64,000 bases of DNA from Solirubrobacter ginsenosidimutans (GCF_027587205.1 NZ_JAPDOD010000050.1:1-64000); one strand, 5' to 3'. Counted from the stretch's first letter, positions 17,411 to 26,372 are shown. Notes: generated from the sequence alone by a model not told the origin. Made by a program: numbers and translations.

Positions 17411-17764
17411 CTACGGGAGGATCGAGACGTTGCCGGCGGACGTGATGACGGTGCCCGCGAAGCCCGCGGTGATGATCGTCGGGCCGATCGTGTTGGTGAT
17501 CGAGGTCTGCGGCCCGACGAAGGTCAGGCCGTTCCCGCACAGGGTCACGTCGTTGCCGCCCGTCCGCCCTTGGCCCTCGGCGCCGAACTGGTTCCCGCAC
17601 ATCGACCCGGCGGGGAACGCGGGAAGACCCGCGTAGGCGGTCGGCATCTTGAAGTTGAGCTTCGGTGCGGTGTATGCGTGCGCCGCGGGCGCGCCGGCGG
17701 CGAGCGCAACGGCTGCCGCGAGCGGAGCGAGCGGTGCGAGGAGCGGTGTACGGCGTGACAGCAT
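17411..17764 (-). CDS. Small secreted Cys-pair protein, tandem paralogue A
   Basis: ATG 17764 follows GAAAGGAAG. The 117-residue product has a signal peptide (cleavage after AHA, about residue 30), then a mature region with CGNQFGAEGQGRTGGND and LCGNG: two CGN-type Cys sites about 20 residues apart. The tail is hydrophobic and Gly/Thr/Ile-rich (GPTIITAGFAGTVITSAGNV). It is similar to 16998-17297 throughout. Likely a surface-deposited structural protein; family not recognised. Confidence 0.75.
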   Translation of the reverse strand: MLSRRTPLLAPLAPLAAAVALAAGAPAAHAYTAPKLNFKMPTAYAGLPAFPAGSMCGNQFGAEGQGRTGGNDVTLCGNGLTFVGPQTSITNTIGPTIITAGFAGTVITSAGNVSILP

Positions 17765-17771
17765 CAGTTGC

Positions 17772-17786
17772 TTCCTTTCGTAGGAA
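17772..17786 (-). promoter_or_regulatory. Duplicated 5' UTR element (copy A)
   Basis: This is the identical 15-mer to 17302-17316, placed 7 nt before the 17764 start codon. Conservation outside the coding region suggests that the tandem duplication included leader sequence or that the leader is under selection. Confidence 0.6.
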
Positions 17787-17886
17787 ATGGTGAGCTCTGA
17801 ATCCTCATCGCACCGGTCGTCGCGGGCATCGGACGCCCGGCCCGTCACCCCCCTGCTCAGGGACAGCGGGGTGCAGGGAGCCGCGC

Positions 17887-18081
17887 CTAGTCCTCGATGC
17901 TGATGACGCCCGCCGGGCACAGCGCCTCGGCGCGGCGCACGCGCTCGGCGAGCTCCGCCGGCGGGGACGGGTCGAGCAGGACGACGATGCCGTCCTCGAC
18001 ACGCTGATCGAACACCTCGGGCGCCGTGAGGACGCAGTTGCCGGAGGCGACGCACTTGGCCTGGTCGACCCTGACACGCAT
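17887..18081 (-). CDS. [3Fe-4S] ferredoxin, P450 redox partner
   Basis: AAGGAG precedes ATG 18081. The 64-residue protein has Cys10, Cys16 and Cys55 (KCVASGNC ... ALCPAG). It lacks the second cluster Cys and so matches single [3Fe-4S] ferredoxins that serve actinobacterial P450s. It is located 17 nt downstream of the P450 gene and would pass electrons to it in the cytoplasm. Confidence 0.92.
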   Translation of the reverse strand: MRVRVDQAKCVASGNCVLTAPEVFDQRVEDGIVVLLDPSPPAELAERVRRAEALCPAGVISIED

Positions 18082-18098
18082 GTGAAGCTCCTTGCTGC

Positions 18099-19313
18099 TC
18101 ACCAGCCGACGGGCAGCTCGTAGACGCCGTAGACCAATGAATCGTGCTTGAAGGGGATCCCGTCGAGGCCGACGGCCGGCCGCAGCGTGGGGATGCGGCG
18201 GAAGAGCGTTCCCAAGGCGACCTGCAGCTCGACGCGGGCCAGCGGCTGACCGAGGCACTGGTGCACCCCGAAGCCGAACGCCATATGGCCGCGAGCGTCG
18301 CGGTGGACATCCAGCCGGTCGGGGTCGGCGAACACGGAGGCGTCGCGGTTGGCCGCCTCGGTGGCCAGGATCACGCCCTCGCCGGCGCGGATCGTCTGCC
18401 CGGCGATCGGGATGTCCTGGAGCGCCACCCGGCGCCGCCCGCTCTGGACGATGCTCAGATAGCGCAGCAGTTCCTCCACGGCCGCGGCGATCAGCGCCGG
18501 GTCGTCGGTCGCGCGCAGCGCCTCGACCTGCTCGGGATGCTGCAGCAGGGCCAGCGTGCCGAGCGCGATCATGTTCGCGGTCGTCTCGTGACCGGCGACC
18601 AGCAGCAGGCTCGCCATCACCGCCGCGGCGTGACGCGTCAACTCGCCGTCGTTCACGTGCCGGGCGAGGTCGGACAGCAGGTCGCCGCGCGGGTCCGCGA
18701 GCCGCTGGCCCAGCAGTCCGTCGAGGTAGTCGGTCAGCCGCTCGCGGGCGGATCGCGCCTGCTGCGGGGTCGTCGCGTTGTTGAGCAGGATCCTGCTGTT
18801 GGCCTGGAAGAACTCGTGGTCGCCATACGGGACGCCGAGCAGCTCGCAGATCACCGACGACGGCAGCGGCAGCGCGAAGGCGGTGACCAGATCCAGCGGC
18901 GGCGGTCCGGCGAGCATGTCGTCGATCAGCCGATCGGCGATCCGCTGGATCGCCGGACGCAACGTCTCGACACGCTTGATCGCGAACGCGGCGGTGAGCA
19001 TCCGGCGCATGCGGGCATGCTCGGGGTCGTCCATGACGATGAAGCTCCGCTCCCCCGCGAGCAGCTCCTTCTGCGCCGGGCCGCGATGGGGGTAGTGCGG
19101 ATGTGAGGCGTCCGCGCTGAGGCGCGGATCGGCGAGCAGCTTGCGCTGCTCGGCGTGGCGGGTCACCAACCAGGCGATGCTGTCGTCCCAGAGCCGCACG
19201 CGGGTCAGCGGCGATGCCACCTGGAGCGCGCGCAGCGCGGGCGGTGGATCAAACGGACAGCTCGCCGCGCGCGACATCGGAAAGGCCTGAAGGCGTCGTG
19301 TCTCTGCAGCCAT
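18099..19313 (-). CDS. Cytochrome P450 (CYP105-like class)
   Basis: The 404-residue soluble P450 has AGHETT at 240-245 (I-helix oxygen activation), ExxR at 281-284 and the heme signature FGFGVHQCLGQPLAR with Cys353 as the axial ligand. Length and motifs match actinobacterial class-I P450s that use a small ferredoxin, here encoded directly downstream. The substrate cannot be deduced; no biosynthetic cluster is adjacent. An alternative start (Met13) would also give a complete enzyme. Confidence 0.95.
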   Translation of the reverse strand: MAAETRRLQAFPMSRAASCPFDPPPALRALQVASPLTRVRLWDDSIAWLVTRHAEQRKLLADPRLSADASHPHYPHRGPAQKELLAGERSFIVMDDPEHARMRRMLTAAFAIKRVETLRPAIQRIADRLIDDMLAGPPPLDLVTAFALPLPSSVICELLGVPYGDHEFFQANSRILLNNATTPQQARSARERLTDYLDGLLGQRLADPRGDLLSDLARHVNDGELTRHAAAVMASLLLVAGHETTANMIALGTLALLQHPEQVEALRATDDPALIAAAVEELLRYLSIVQSGRRRVALQDIPIAGQTIRAGEGVILATEAANRDASVFADPDRLDVHRDARGHMAFGFGVHQCLGQPLARVELQVALGTLFRRIPTLRPAVGLDGIPFKHDSLVYGVYELPVGW

Positions 19314-19376
19314 GGTGGTTCGAGTCTCCGTCCACCGGCTACCGCGCCGCCTGACTCCAGGGACGGAAAACGCAGG

Positions 19377-20426
19377 TCATCCGTCCCAGCCCACGTGAAT
19401 GTGGTCGCAGTGGTCGGCGCGCGCGAAGCCGCGGGGGTCGTCCGGGCCATCCGGGTCCCAGCAGTAGATGAGCTCCGTCGATCGCAGCGGCCCGGTCATG
19501 GCGGCGAGCTCGTGCACCAGGTTGGCGCAGCGCCCGGTCCGGATGCCGCGGCAGACCTCGCCGTCGACGGCGCCGATGTCCATCGCGCGCCCGGCGGAGT
19601 GGTTGGAGACGTTGCCGTCGACGGTGTAGGTCGAGTGGTCGGACTTCAGCGCGGTGACGACGATCGCATGGCGCTTGCCCATGTCGGCCATGATCGCCAG
19701 CACCCGCGGGTCGAGCGTGCCGGAGCGCACGTCCCCACGCTGGATCGGCGTCAGCGTGATCCCCCGGTCGTCGAGGATCTCCGGCACCGTGACCGACGGT
19801 GGCGGAACGTCATCCGTTCCGCCGCCGCCGGGCAGCGGTGTCGCGGACCGGTACTGGTCGGCTTTGGCGAGGACCTCATTGACGTACCAGACCGCGTGGT
19901 TGTAGGCGAAGATCGCCTTGCGGTAGTCGTCGGGCGCGCCGCCGGCGACGAGATAGCGGGCGGCGGCGGGGATCGCGTCGGCCGGGTCATACGGGGACTT
20001 CGTGCCGTCGCCGTTGCCGTCGACGCCGTAGCTGTCCCACGTGCTCGGCGAGCCGATGACCGAGAACTGCATCGGGCCCGCGCAGCACCCGTAGGTGTTC
20101 ACGCCCGAGCTGACGCCCGGCGCCGTGGACCGGCCGTGGTCGGTCTCGATCGAGCCGATCGCCGCGAGGATCCACGGGTCGATGCCATAGCGCTCACCCG
20201 CGGCCTCGTAGAGCTCGAGGTAGAGCGACGGGATGTCGCCGCGCGCGAGGGACGACGGGCCGGACCCGCCGGTCTGCAGCGGCTGCAGGCCGAAGACGGC
20301 GCCGATGATCCCCATCAGGAACACGAACAAGATCACGCCGAGCGCGGACAGCGCCGCGAGCACCTTCGGGCCGAGGCGGCGGCGCCGCCGGACCACTTCC
20401 ACGGCGATGGCCAGCGGCAGCGCCAC
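19377..20426 (-). CDS. Cell-wall hydrolase of T4SS operon: lytic transglycosylase plus M15-like peptidase
   Basis: The 349-residue protein (GTG 20426) has a membrane segment (about 21-45). A transglycosylase-like domain (about 62-190) includes the presumed catalytic Glu in GSIETDHGRS and the AGPMQFSVIGSPSTW segment. The C-terminal domain (about 225-349) has NVSNHSAGRAMDIGAV and HCDHIHVGW, which match the metal-ligand pattern of M15/LAS-type peptidases. It resembles TcpG/VirB1-type proteins that open peptidoglycan for conjugation machines. It is the last gene of the operon, 3 nt after the previous stop. Confidence 0.85.
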   Translation of the reverse strand: MALPLAIAVEVVRRRRRLGPKVLAALSALGVILFVFLMGIIGAVFGLQPLQTGGSGPSSLARGDIPSLYLELYEAAGERYGIDPWILAAIGSIETDHGRSTAPGVSSGVNTYGCCAGPMQFSVIGSPSTWDSYGVDGNGDGTKSPYDPADAIPAAARYLVAGGAPDDYRKAIFAYNHAVWYVNEVLAKADQYRSATPLPGGGGTDDVPPPSVTVPEILDDRGITLTPIQRGDVRSGTLDPRVLAIMADMGKRHAIVVTALKSDHSTYTVDGNVSNHSAGRAMDIGAVDGEVCRGIRTGRCANLVHELAAMTGPLRSTELIYCWDPDGPDDPRGFARADHCDHIHVGWDG

Positions 20427-20429
20427 GCG

Positions 20430-21026
20430 TCAGCTCTCCACGCCGGTGACCGTCCAGCGCCCGCCCGCGGCACGGGCGAGCTCGAGCGCGAGCGTGTAGA
20501 CGCCGGAGCCGTCGGCGACGAGCGCGGTCAGCGTCGCCGCCCGCGCGTCGACGCCGTTGCTCTGCAGCAGCCGCACCCGCGGATGGTGCGCGCGGATGCG
20601 TCGTGGCACCCGCGGCGGCTGCTGCGTCAGGTCGTGCTTGAGCGCCGGCGCTGCGCCGCGGATCGCGCGTGCACGCCCACGGCCATAGGAGAACGCGAGG
20701 TAGCCGGTGAGGAAGCGACGCGCGGCGCCCTTGGCCGCGCGGACCTCTGCGGGCGACGCGGCGGTCGCGGGCTCGGCCTGGCCCTCCTCGCTCGGTGGGG
20801 CCGCGGGCGTCGGGGTCGCCTGCGGCGGCGGACCCGCGTCGCTCGTCGCGGTCGCGGTCTGCTGCGCGTGCGGCTCCGTCTTGCCCTGCCGCGACGCGCC
20901 GGCGCCGTCGAGCAGGGCCATCACGGCGACGACGGCGACGACGACGGCGACCGTGCACGCGAACAGGCGCAGCCGGTCGCCGTCGCGCAGCGGCCGGTTG
21001 GCGGCCTGACGGAGCGCGTCAAGCAT
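20430..21026 (-). CDS. Membrane-anchored T4SS accessory protein (VirB8/NTF2-like candidate)
   Basis: ATG 21026 overlaps the upstream gene by 8 bp. The 198-residue product has one N-terminal membrane segment (about 22-40), a disordered Ala/Pro/Gln linker (45-90) and a C-terminal domain (about 93-198). That domain contains AAKGAARRFLTGYLAFSYG and ends RWTVTGV, reminiscent of the NTF2-like fold of VirB8/TcpC proteins. The topology (short N-in, single helix, extracytoplasmic domain) fits a scaffold protein of the secretion channel. Confidence 0.65.
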   Translation of the reverse strand: MLDALRQAANRPLRDGDRLRLFACTVAVVVAVVAVMALLDGAGASRQGKTEPHAQQTATATSDAGPPPQATPTPAAPPSEEGQAEPATAASPAEVRAAKGAARRFLTGYLAFSYGRGRARAIRGAAPALKHDLTQQPPRVPRRIRAHHPRVRLLQSNGVDARAATLTALVADGSGVYTLALELARAAGGRWTVTGVES

Positions 21027-23103
21027 CGCGCTCCTCGTCGCTCTGGTCGTCACGCTGCCGGAGCTCGCGCGCCCGCCGCATGACATCGTCGTGCGACCCG
21101 CGCGGGGTCGTGTCGGCGTGCACGGCCGGCTCGGCGGGTGAATACGCGTGGGCCGGCGCCTCGGCCGCGGAGTTGCCGCGGGAGCGCCATGAGGCTCGCA
21201 CGAGGCGCGCCGGCCGCTCGCCGGTGGACAAGCCGTCCGGGGTCGCGGACCCGTCGCGAGCCGGGGTCGCGGACCCGTTGCGAGCCGCGGACGCATCCGG
21301 AGCGGCGGGCCCGGTGTGCGGGGCGACGCCATTGGCGCCGTTGCCGTTCGCGTGCACGTCGACGTGCGCGTGCGCGTCGCTGCGCACCGGCGGCGCGCCG
21401 TTCGCCGAGCCTTCGGGTCCGGCGCCATTCGCGGAGCGCCCGGGTCCGGCGCCGTTCGCGGAGTGGCCGGGTCCCGCGCCGTTCGTGGAGTGGACGGGTC
21501 CCGCGCCATTCGCCGGCTCACCCGCATGCGCCGGATCGGACGTGACGATCGACCCGCCGCCGAGCGCGCTCTCCTGCTGCTTGGACCCGCGCTCGTCCTC
21601 GCCGCGGTCGCGGCGGGCCACGCCGACGAGCGCGACGAACGGGGCCGCGGCGGCCGCGCCGGCGCGCTGCGCGACCGTCATCGGCGGCATCGACGGCCCG
21701 CCTCCCGCGCCCGACGTCGCCCCTACCAGCCGCGCGGTGATCTGCTTGCGATAGAGGAAGATCGCCCAGAAGAAGATCGCTTCCAGCGCGAACGCGAACA
21801 GGAACCCGAGCGACGCGGTCGCACTCGTCAACGCCGCCGCGACCGCCACGACGATCGCGATCGTCAGGGAATAGAGCGCCTTGATGAAGATCGCCGTGGC
21901 GAGCTTGCTCAACCAGCCGCGGAACACGTCGTGGCCGGTTCCCGGGAAGATGCCCACGATCAGCGCGATCGGCGCGAACCCCAGCAGGACCAGCGCCACC
22001 ACCTGCGCCAGGATCACCGCCAGCGACAGGAACCCGAGCAGGCAGACCGCGCCGAGTGCCCCGGCGAAGATCACGATCGTGACGGTCAATCGCTGGTAGG
22101 CGCCGCCCGCCTGCTGGATGTCCACCGCGGGCGCGTCGGACTTGTCGACGTGGTAGCCCTTGAACTGCGTCCCCCCCAGCGCCGGCAGCTCGCCCTTCTT
22201 GAGGGCTTCGTACTCCGCATCGCGCGCATCCGAACCGGGCGCCTGGCTGAGGAACCGCGGCGCGTAGCCGCCGAACCCGTCGGCGCTCGCGCGCAGGTGA
22301 TTGCGGCACACGTCGCGCGCGGGATCGTGCGGCCCGACGGGCGTCGGGAACCCGTCGGAGTCGCGCTTGCCGGTGTCGACGCAGTGCGACAGGCCGCCGA
22401 ATTCGAGGACGACCCACGGCTTGTACACGAGCGTGTCGAAGAGCTGGTCCGCCACCTGGCGCTTCGCGCCCTGCGGATCGTCGAGCGAGCCCTGCGTCGT
22501 CCCCGAGAGAAACGCGAGCGACAGCTGGTTCGTCCACTTGCTCGCCTGCCCGATCGTCTGCGCCGGCTGGTAGACGAAGAACAGCGCCACCAGCACGTAG
22601 GTGAGCGAGAGGGCCAACGCCCCCGCGGTCTCCGTGTAGCGGCGCTGCATCAGGGCCTTCCAGATCCCCCAGACGCCGGCGATCAGGATCGCGGCGACCG
22701 TCCACGACTGGCCGATCACGTTCTCGTACAGGCTGGTGATCGCGTTCGAGACAGGCCCGAGCGCGCCGCCGGACCCGTTGAGCAGATCCAGCGAGAACGC
22801 CCACGTGAACAGGTCGATCACCGACTTCACGAGAAAGCTGGTGATGTTCCACAGCTGCGCCGCGGCCCACTGGGCGATCATCGGCGGGATGCCGTCGGGG
22901 TTGGTGACGCCGACGTCCACGTGGTAGTCGAGCGTGTAAGCCGACAGCGGGTAGCGGTCGACGAGCCCTCCCGCGACCTGCGACTCGGGCCCGATGTTGC
23001 CGAGGACGTCGCTGCCGCGGTACTCGGCGGAGGCGAGCGGTGAAGCGAGGAGGAGGAAGAAGCCGACGGCCGCGGTGAGCAGCCACCGCCGGCGAACCCT
23101 CAC
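21019..23103 (-). CDS. Polytopic T4SS channel protein (VirB6/TrbL/TcpH-like)
   Basis: GTG 23103 overlaps the VirB4-like stop as GTGA. The 694-residue product begins with a signal-like helix (RRWLLTAAVGFFLLLASPLASA). Several membrane helices follow (about 75-115, 125-190, 330-470) with an extracytoplasmic loop between them. From about residue 480 to the end it is hydrophilic and low complexity, including a 9-residue tandem repeat NGAGPGHSA. Size, topology and position after the VirB4 ATPase fit the VirB6/TrbL-like pore component of Gram-positive conjugation systems. Confidence 0.75.
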   Translation of the reverse strand: MRVRRRWLLTAAVGFFLLLASPLASAEYRGSDVLGNIGPESQVAGGLVDRYPLSAYTLDYHVDVGVTNPDGIPPMIAQWAAAQLWNITSFLVKSVIDLFTWAFSLDLLNGSGGALGPVSNAITSLYENVIGQSWTVAAILIAGVWGIWKALMQRRYTETAGALALSLTYVLVALFFVYQPAQTIGQASKWTNQLSLAFLSGTTQGSLDDPQGAKRQVADQLFDTLVYKPWVVLEFGGLSHCVDTGKRDSDGFPTPVGPHDPARDVCRNHLRASADGFGGYAPRFLSQAPGSDARDAEYEALKKGELPALGGTQFKGYHVDKSDAPAVDIQQAGGAYQRLTVTIVIFAGALGAVCLLGFLSLAVILAQVVALVLLGFAPIALIVGIFPGTGHDVFRGWLSKLATAIFIKALYSLTIAIVVAVAAALTSATASLGFLFAFALEAIFFWAIFLYRKQITARLVGATSGAGGGPSMPPMTVAQRAGAAAAAPFVALVGVARRDRGEDERGSKQQESALGGGSIVTSDPAHAGEPANGAGPVHSTNGAGPGHSANGAGPGRSANGAGPEGSANGAPPVRSDAHAHVDVHANGNGANGVAPHTGPAAPDASAARNGSATPARDGSATPDGLSTGERPARLVRASWRSRGNSAAEAPAHAYSPAEPAVHADTTPRGSHDDVMRRARELRQRDDQSDEERDA
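21394..21501 (-). repeat. Four tandem 27-bp units within the VirB6-like gene
   Basis: Units at 21394-21420, 21421-21447, 21448-21474 and 21475-21501 differ by a few bases and encode the 9-residue repeat NGAGPxxSx; a partial fifth follows. The period is a multiple of three, so copy number can change in frame. Confidence 0.8.
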
Positions 23104-25514
23104 GCGGCCTCCTGCAAGCGCATGCCCGGGGACGTGTCGAGCACGCGCAGGAGGTGCTCGTAGACCGGCTCGATCTGCAACTCGGCGACGCGGTCGTCGA
23201 TGTCGCGCATGAGACAGCGCCCGCGCCGGTAGGCGCGCAGGCGCTCGACCATGGCCCGGTCCTCCGGGTCCAATCCGAGCAGCTCCAGCGCGCGCCGCGC
23301 CTCCGCGACCGTCTCCTGGCCGAAGATGAAGCGCGTCCCGATCAGGTTCTCGATCTCCCCGACGTCGGTCAGCTGCTGCGTGGCCAGGATCAGCGTCGCG
23401 TTCTCCGTCCGCCCCAGCCGGTTCAGCCGGTCGATCAACCGGCGCCCGTCGCGCGACGCGAGCAGGAACCACGCCTCGTCGAAGAGCACGACCTTGTGCA
23501 CGGACCGGTCACCGCTCACCAGCCGCATCGCGTACGCGGCGATCAACTTCAGCGTCGCGACCCCGAGCCGCTCGGCCTGGTCGTAGTCCGTGCGCGGGAC
23601 GCCCGGCACGGGGAGCGCGAGGCCGCGCGCCTTGATGGTGGTGACCGGGCGCGAGGCGGAGATCCGCTCGGTCGTCCCGTCGCCGAACCCGAGGCGCGCG
23701 ACGCCCGAGTCCGACCACACCGCCAGCGCTTCGCCGACGGCTCGCGCGTCGGAGTCGGCCCCGTGCAGCAGCGTGTCGACGACGCGCAGGCAGCTCGGCT
23801 GCCGATGCTCGAGGACCGTTCGCACCGCCTTGCGAACCTGCGTCTCCCACGCGGCGGGCGCTTGCGGCAGCAGCTCCATCAGGTACGAGCTGGCGAGATC
23901 CTCGCGCAGCGCGTCCGGTGCCACGACGAGGGGATCGAGCAGCCCGCGGTAGCGATCGTGGCCGGACAGCTCGATGACGTGCACGCGCTTGTCGAGCTCC
24001 GGCAGCCCTTCGAGATTGTGGTCGGGCTTGGGGTCCACGTCGACGATCAGGCTGCCTCGACGCTCGGCCTGGTACGCGAGCAGCTCGGCGGCGATCGTCT
24101 TCCCCGAGCCGAGCGTGCCCGCCAGCAGGATCGACGGCGGGCGCCCCGTCCGCGATGCCTCGGTGATGTCGAAGCGCACCGGCCGCGCGCCGCCCGTCAG
24201 CGTCCGCCCGAGGTACACACCGCGCTCCGAGCCCGCCTGGTGGGTCCCGATCGGCATCAGCGCACCGAACTGCTCGATCGTCAGCACATCCGCGTAGTCG
24301 CGTACCGTGCCGCCGTCGGCCCGAGGCAGATGGTCCATGAAGAGCGCCGGCTGCAGCCCCAGCGGGCGGTGGAGCGTGACCGTCCCGTACTGGTGGACCA
24401 AGGCGGCCACGCGGTGCTCGAGCTCATCGCGGGACTCCGCCCCGACGGCCAGCGAGATCGCGCAGTTCAGCAGCGGCGGCCGTTCGTGCGACTGCAGGTA
24501 GGCATCGAGCTCGCGCGCCAGTTGCCGGTTCTCCTCGACCGAGTACGAGAGCGGGCCGTGCGAGGAATGCAGCTGCTCCGAGAAGGCGACGTCGGCGTCG
24601 ATGATCCGCCGGCGCACGCGGGTGATCGCCTCGCGGTTGCCCAGCCAGCGGGCGTGTACGACCGCGTCGACCGGGAACGGCACCGCCTCCAGCGGTGAGA
24701 AGAGCAACTCGGCCCCGCCGGGAAACTCGACCTCCTCGGGCAGCGCGCCGAGCGCGAGCAGCGCCTGGTGCGAGCGGCCGGCCTCCGCGTCGATGACCAG
24801 CGAGCGCTCGTGCTCGTACACGGGCGCGTTGACGTGCCGGATGAGGTCGTTGCTGAGCGGCTCGTACGCCGGCCGCCCGTTCGCCTCGACGATCAGCGCG
24901 GCCGGCTCCCAATGCGGGTCCACGACCGGTTCGGCGACGCCGCGGCTTGAGGCACGGCGCAGCAGCCACTGCAGCTCGCGCGTGGTGGCGCGGCGCAGCG
25001 GCAGGCACGCTTCGGCACGCCGGAGCGCGCGTTCCTCCGCCACGATCAGCGCCTCGAGCTCCGCCGCCGCGATCGGCAGGGTACGCCGGACGCCGAACAG
25101 CCCCTCGACACGCTGGCGCGCGCGGCCGAGCCCGCGCTTGACGCCCGACCCGCCCGGAGGCGTGAGCGAGACGGCGAGGTAGACCTCGGGCACGAACGCG
25201 CGCAGCTGCCGCAGGTGCGTCTCATGGCCCTTCAGGTACTGGCGCCAAGCGATCGACGACTGTCCGCGGTCGTCGAGGAGGGACTGCGCCTGCGCCGCGT
25301 ACTCGTCCGCCGGGTAGGCGCGGCACACGCGCCACAGCGAGAAGTCCGCCTCGGCGGAGAAGGCGAACCGCGCCATCCGGCGCAGCCATTCGCGTTTGTC
25401 GGCAGCCGCGAGGAAGGGATAGGAGACGGTGTCGAGGCGGTACAGCGCGGCGTACGCCTCGCCGTCGCCGATCAGGAGATTCTGGTGGACGTAGCGCAGT
25501 GGGAAGCCGTTCAC
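23100..25514 (-). CDS. VirB4/TcpF-type T4SS ATPase
   Basis: GTG 25514 overlaps the TcpE-like stop as GTGA. The 804-residue protein has Walker A GTLGSGKT (466-473), Walker B VVLFDEAW (675-682) and the downstream ATQQLTDVGEIEN segment typical of VirB4 ATPases, with a long N-terminal region that docks on the membrane complex. VirB4 proteins energise pilus or channel assembly at the inner membrane. It is the hallmark gene that identifies this operon as a type IV secretion system rather than another membrane complex. Confidence 0.92.
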   Translation of the reverse strand: MNGFPLRYVHQNLLIGDGEAYAALYRLDTVSYPFLAAADKREWLRRMARFAFSAEADFSLWRVCRAYPADEYAAQAQSLLDDRGQSSIAWRQYLKGHETHLRQLRAFVPEVYLAVSLTPPGGSGVKRGLGRARQRVEGLFGVRRTLPIAAAELEALIVAEERALRRAEACLPLRRATTRELQWLLRRASSRGVAEPVVDPHWEPAALIVEANGRPAYEPLSNDLIRHVNAPVYEHERSLVIDAEAGRSHQALLALGALPEEVEFPGGAELLFSPLEAVPFPVDAVVHARWLGNREAITRVRRRIIDADVAFSEQLHSSHGPLSYSVEENRQLARELDAYLQSHERPPLLNCAISLAVGAESRDELEHRVAALVHQYGTVTLHRPLGLQPALFMDHLPRADGGTVRDYADVLTIEQFGALMPIGTHQAGSERGVYLGRTLTGGARPVRFDITEASRTGRPPSILLAGTLGSGKTIAAELLAYQAERRGSLIVDVDPKPDHNLEGLPELDKRVHVIELSGHDRYRGLLDPLVVAPDALREDLASSYLMELLPQAPAAWETQVRKAVRTVLEHRQPSCLRVVDTLLHGADSDARAVGEALAVWSDSGVARLGFGDGTTERISASRPVTTIKARGLALPVPGVPRTDYDQAERLGVATLKLIAAYAMRLVSGDRSVHKVVLFDEAWFLLASRDGRRLIDRLNRLGRTENATLILATQQLTDVGEIENLIGTRFIFGQETVAEARRALELLGLDPEDRAMVERLRAYRRGRCLMRDIDDRVAELQIEPVYEHLLRVLDTSPGMRLQEAA

Positions 25515-26077
25515 GGGCGTACCTCGAGTCGCTCGCCCGGGCACAGCACGACGGCCTCGCCGCGCGGCCCCTCAGCGGCGGGACGCGCCACCAGCCCGCG
25601 CAGGTGCAGCGGCACGTTGAACGTGATGCGCGCCGGCCCGGTCACGCGCCCGCGCGCGAGCCGCGTGCCGTGCTGATCCCAGGTCACGCCGAGCTCGCCG
25701 TGCCACAGCACCCGCTCACCCTCCAGCGGCATGACCCGGCCCGCGGAGCGCCGGCGCGCGCGCAGCTTGAAACCGACCCATTCGGCGGCGAAGCGGTGCG
25801 CGGCGCGGCCGTCGGGAGCGGCCTGCGAGCCGAGCACGGCGACCGCGAGCGGGATGATGACGTAGCGCAGCGGCGCGGAGATCGCGCCGATCAGCTCGCC
25901 CGTCGCGGGGAGGACGCTGAGGAGGACCGTGAGAACCACCGTCGCCGCGAAGTACCCGACCGCGCGCAACGGGATCCCGCCCGGCACCGGAAGCGCCCAG
26001 CGGTCGATGCGATAGATCCTCCGGTCGACCTCGAAGACCCGCCGATAGGAGCGGATGAGCAGGCGGTCACGTGCCAT
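25511..26077 (-). CDS. TcpE-like conjugal transfer membrane protein
   Basis: The 188-residue protein has a basic N-terminus (RSYRRVFEVDRRIYRIDRWALP), two adjacent membrane helices (about 38-60 and 68-85) and a soluble C-terminal half containing beta-rich sequence. This N-terminal layout matches the TcpE/PrgI-like small membrane proteins that sit next to the VirB4 ATPase in Gram-positive systems. It overlaps the preceding gene by 11 bp. Confidence 0.7.
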   Translation of the reverse strand: MARDRLLIRSYRRVFEVDRRIYRIDRWALPVPGGIPLRAVGYFAATVVLTVLLSVLPATGELIGAISAPLRYVIIPLAVAVLGSQAAPDGRAAHRFAAEWVGFKLRARRRSAGRVMPLEGERVLWHGELGVTWDQHGTRLARGRVTGPARITFNVPLHLRGLVARPAAEGPRGEAVVLCPGERLEVRP

Positions 26078-26372
26078 TCGTCACGGTCTGCCAGATGCTT
26101 TGCACGGTGTTGGCGATCTCGTGGGGCGCGAGCACGAACCCGCCGACGAGGACGGCGGCGCCCATGAAGACCGCCAGGTCGGTGAACTTGCGGGTCATCA
26201 GGAACAAGATCGCCACGATCGCCGCGACGCCGATGTACAGACTCTTGGCCCATGTGCCGAGCATGTGGCTGATGTTCTCGCCGACCCGCTCGCCATCTCC
26301 CGCGTACGCCGGCGCGGTGAGCACCCACACCCACACGGCCGTTCCCATTCCGTAAAGCAGCTTGCGCATCAT
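26067..26372 (-). CDS. Small two-helix membrane protein (VirB2/TcpD-like)
   Basis: The start lies in a TGATG junction with the upstream gene. The 101-residue product has a signal peptide (cleavage after AYA, about residue 24) and two membrane helices (about 46-60 and 65-85). Length, cleavable signal and paired helices match VirB2/TrbC pilin-like or TcpD-like subunits. The exact class cannot be settled by eye. Confidence 0.7.
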   Translation of the reverse strand: MMRKLLYGMGTAVWVWVLTAPAYAGDGERVGENISHMLGTWAKSLYIGVAAIVAILFLMTRKFTDLAVFMGAAVLVGGFVLAPHEIANTVQSIWQTVTNGT

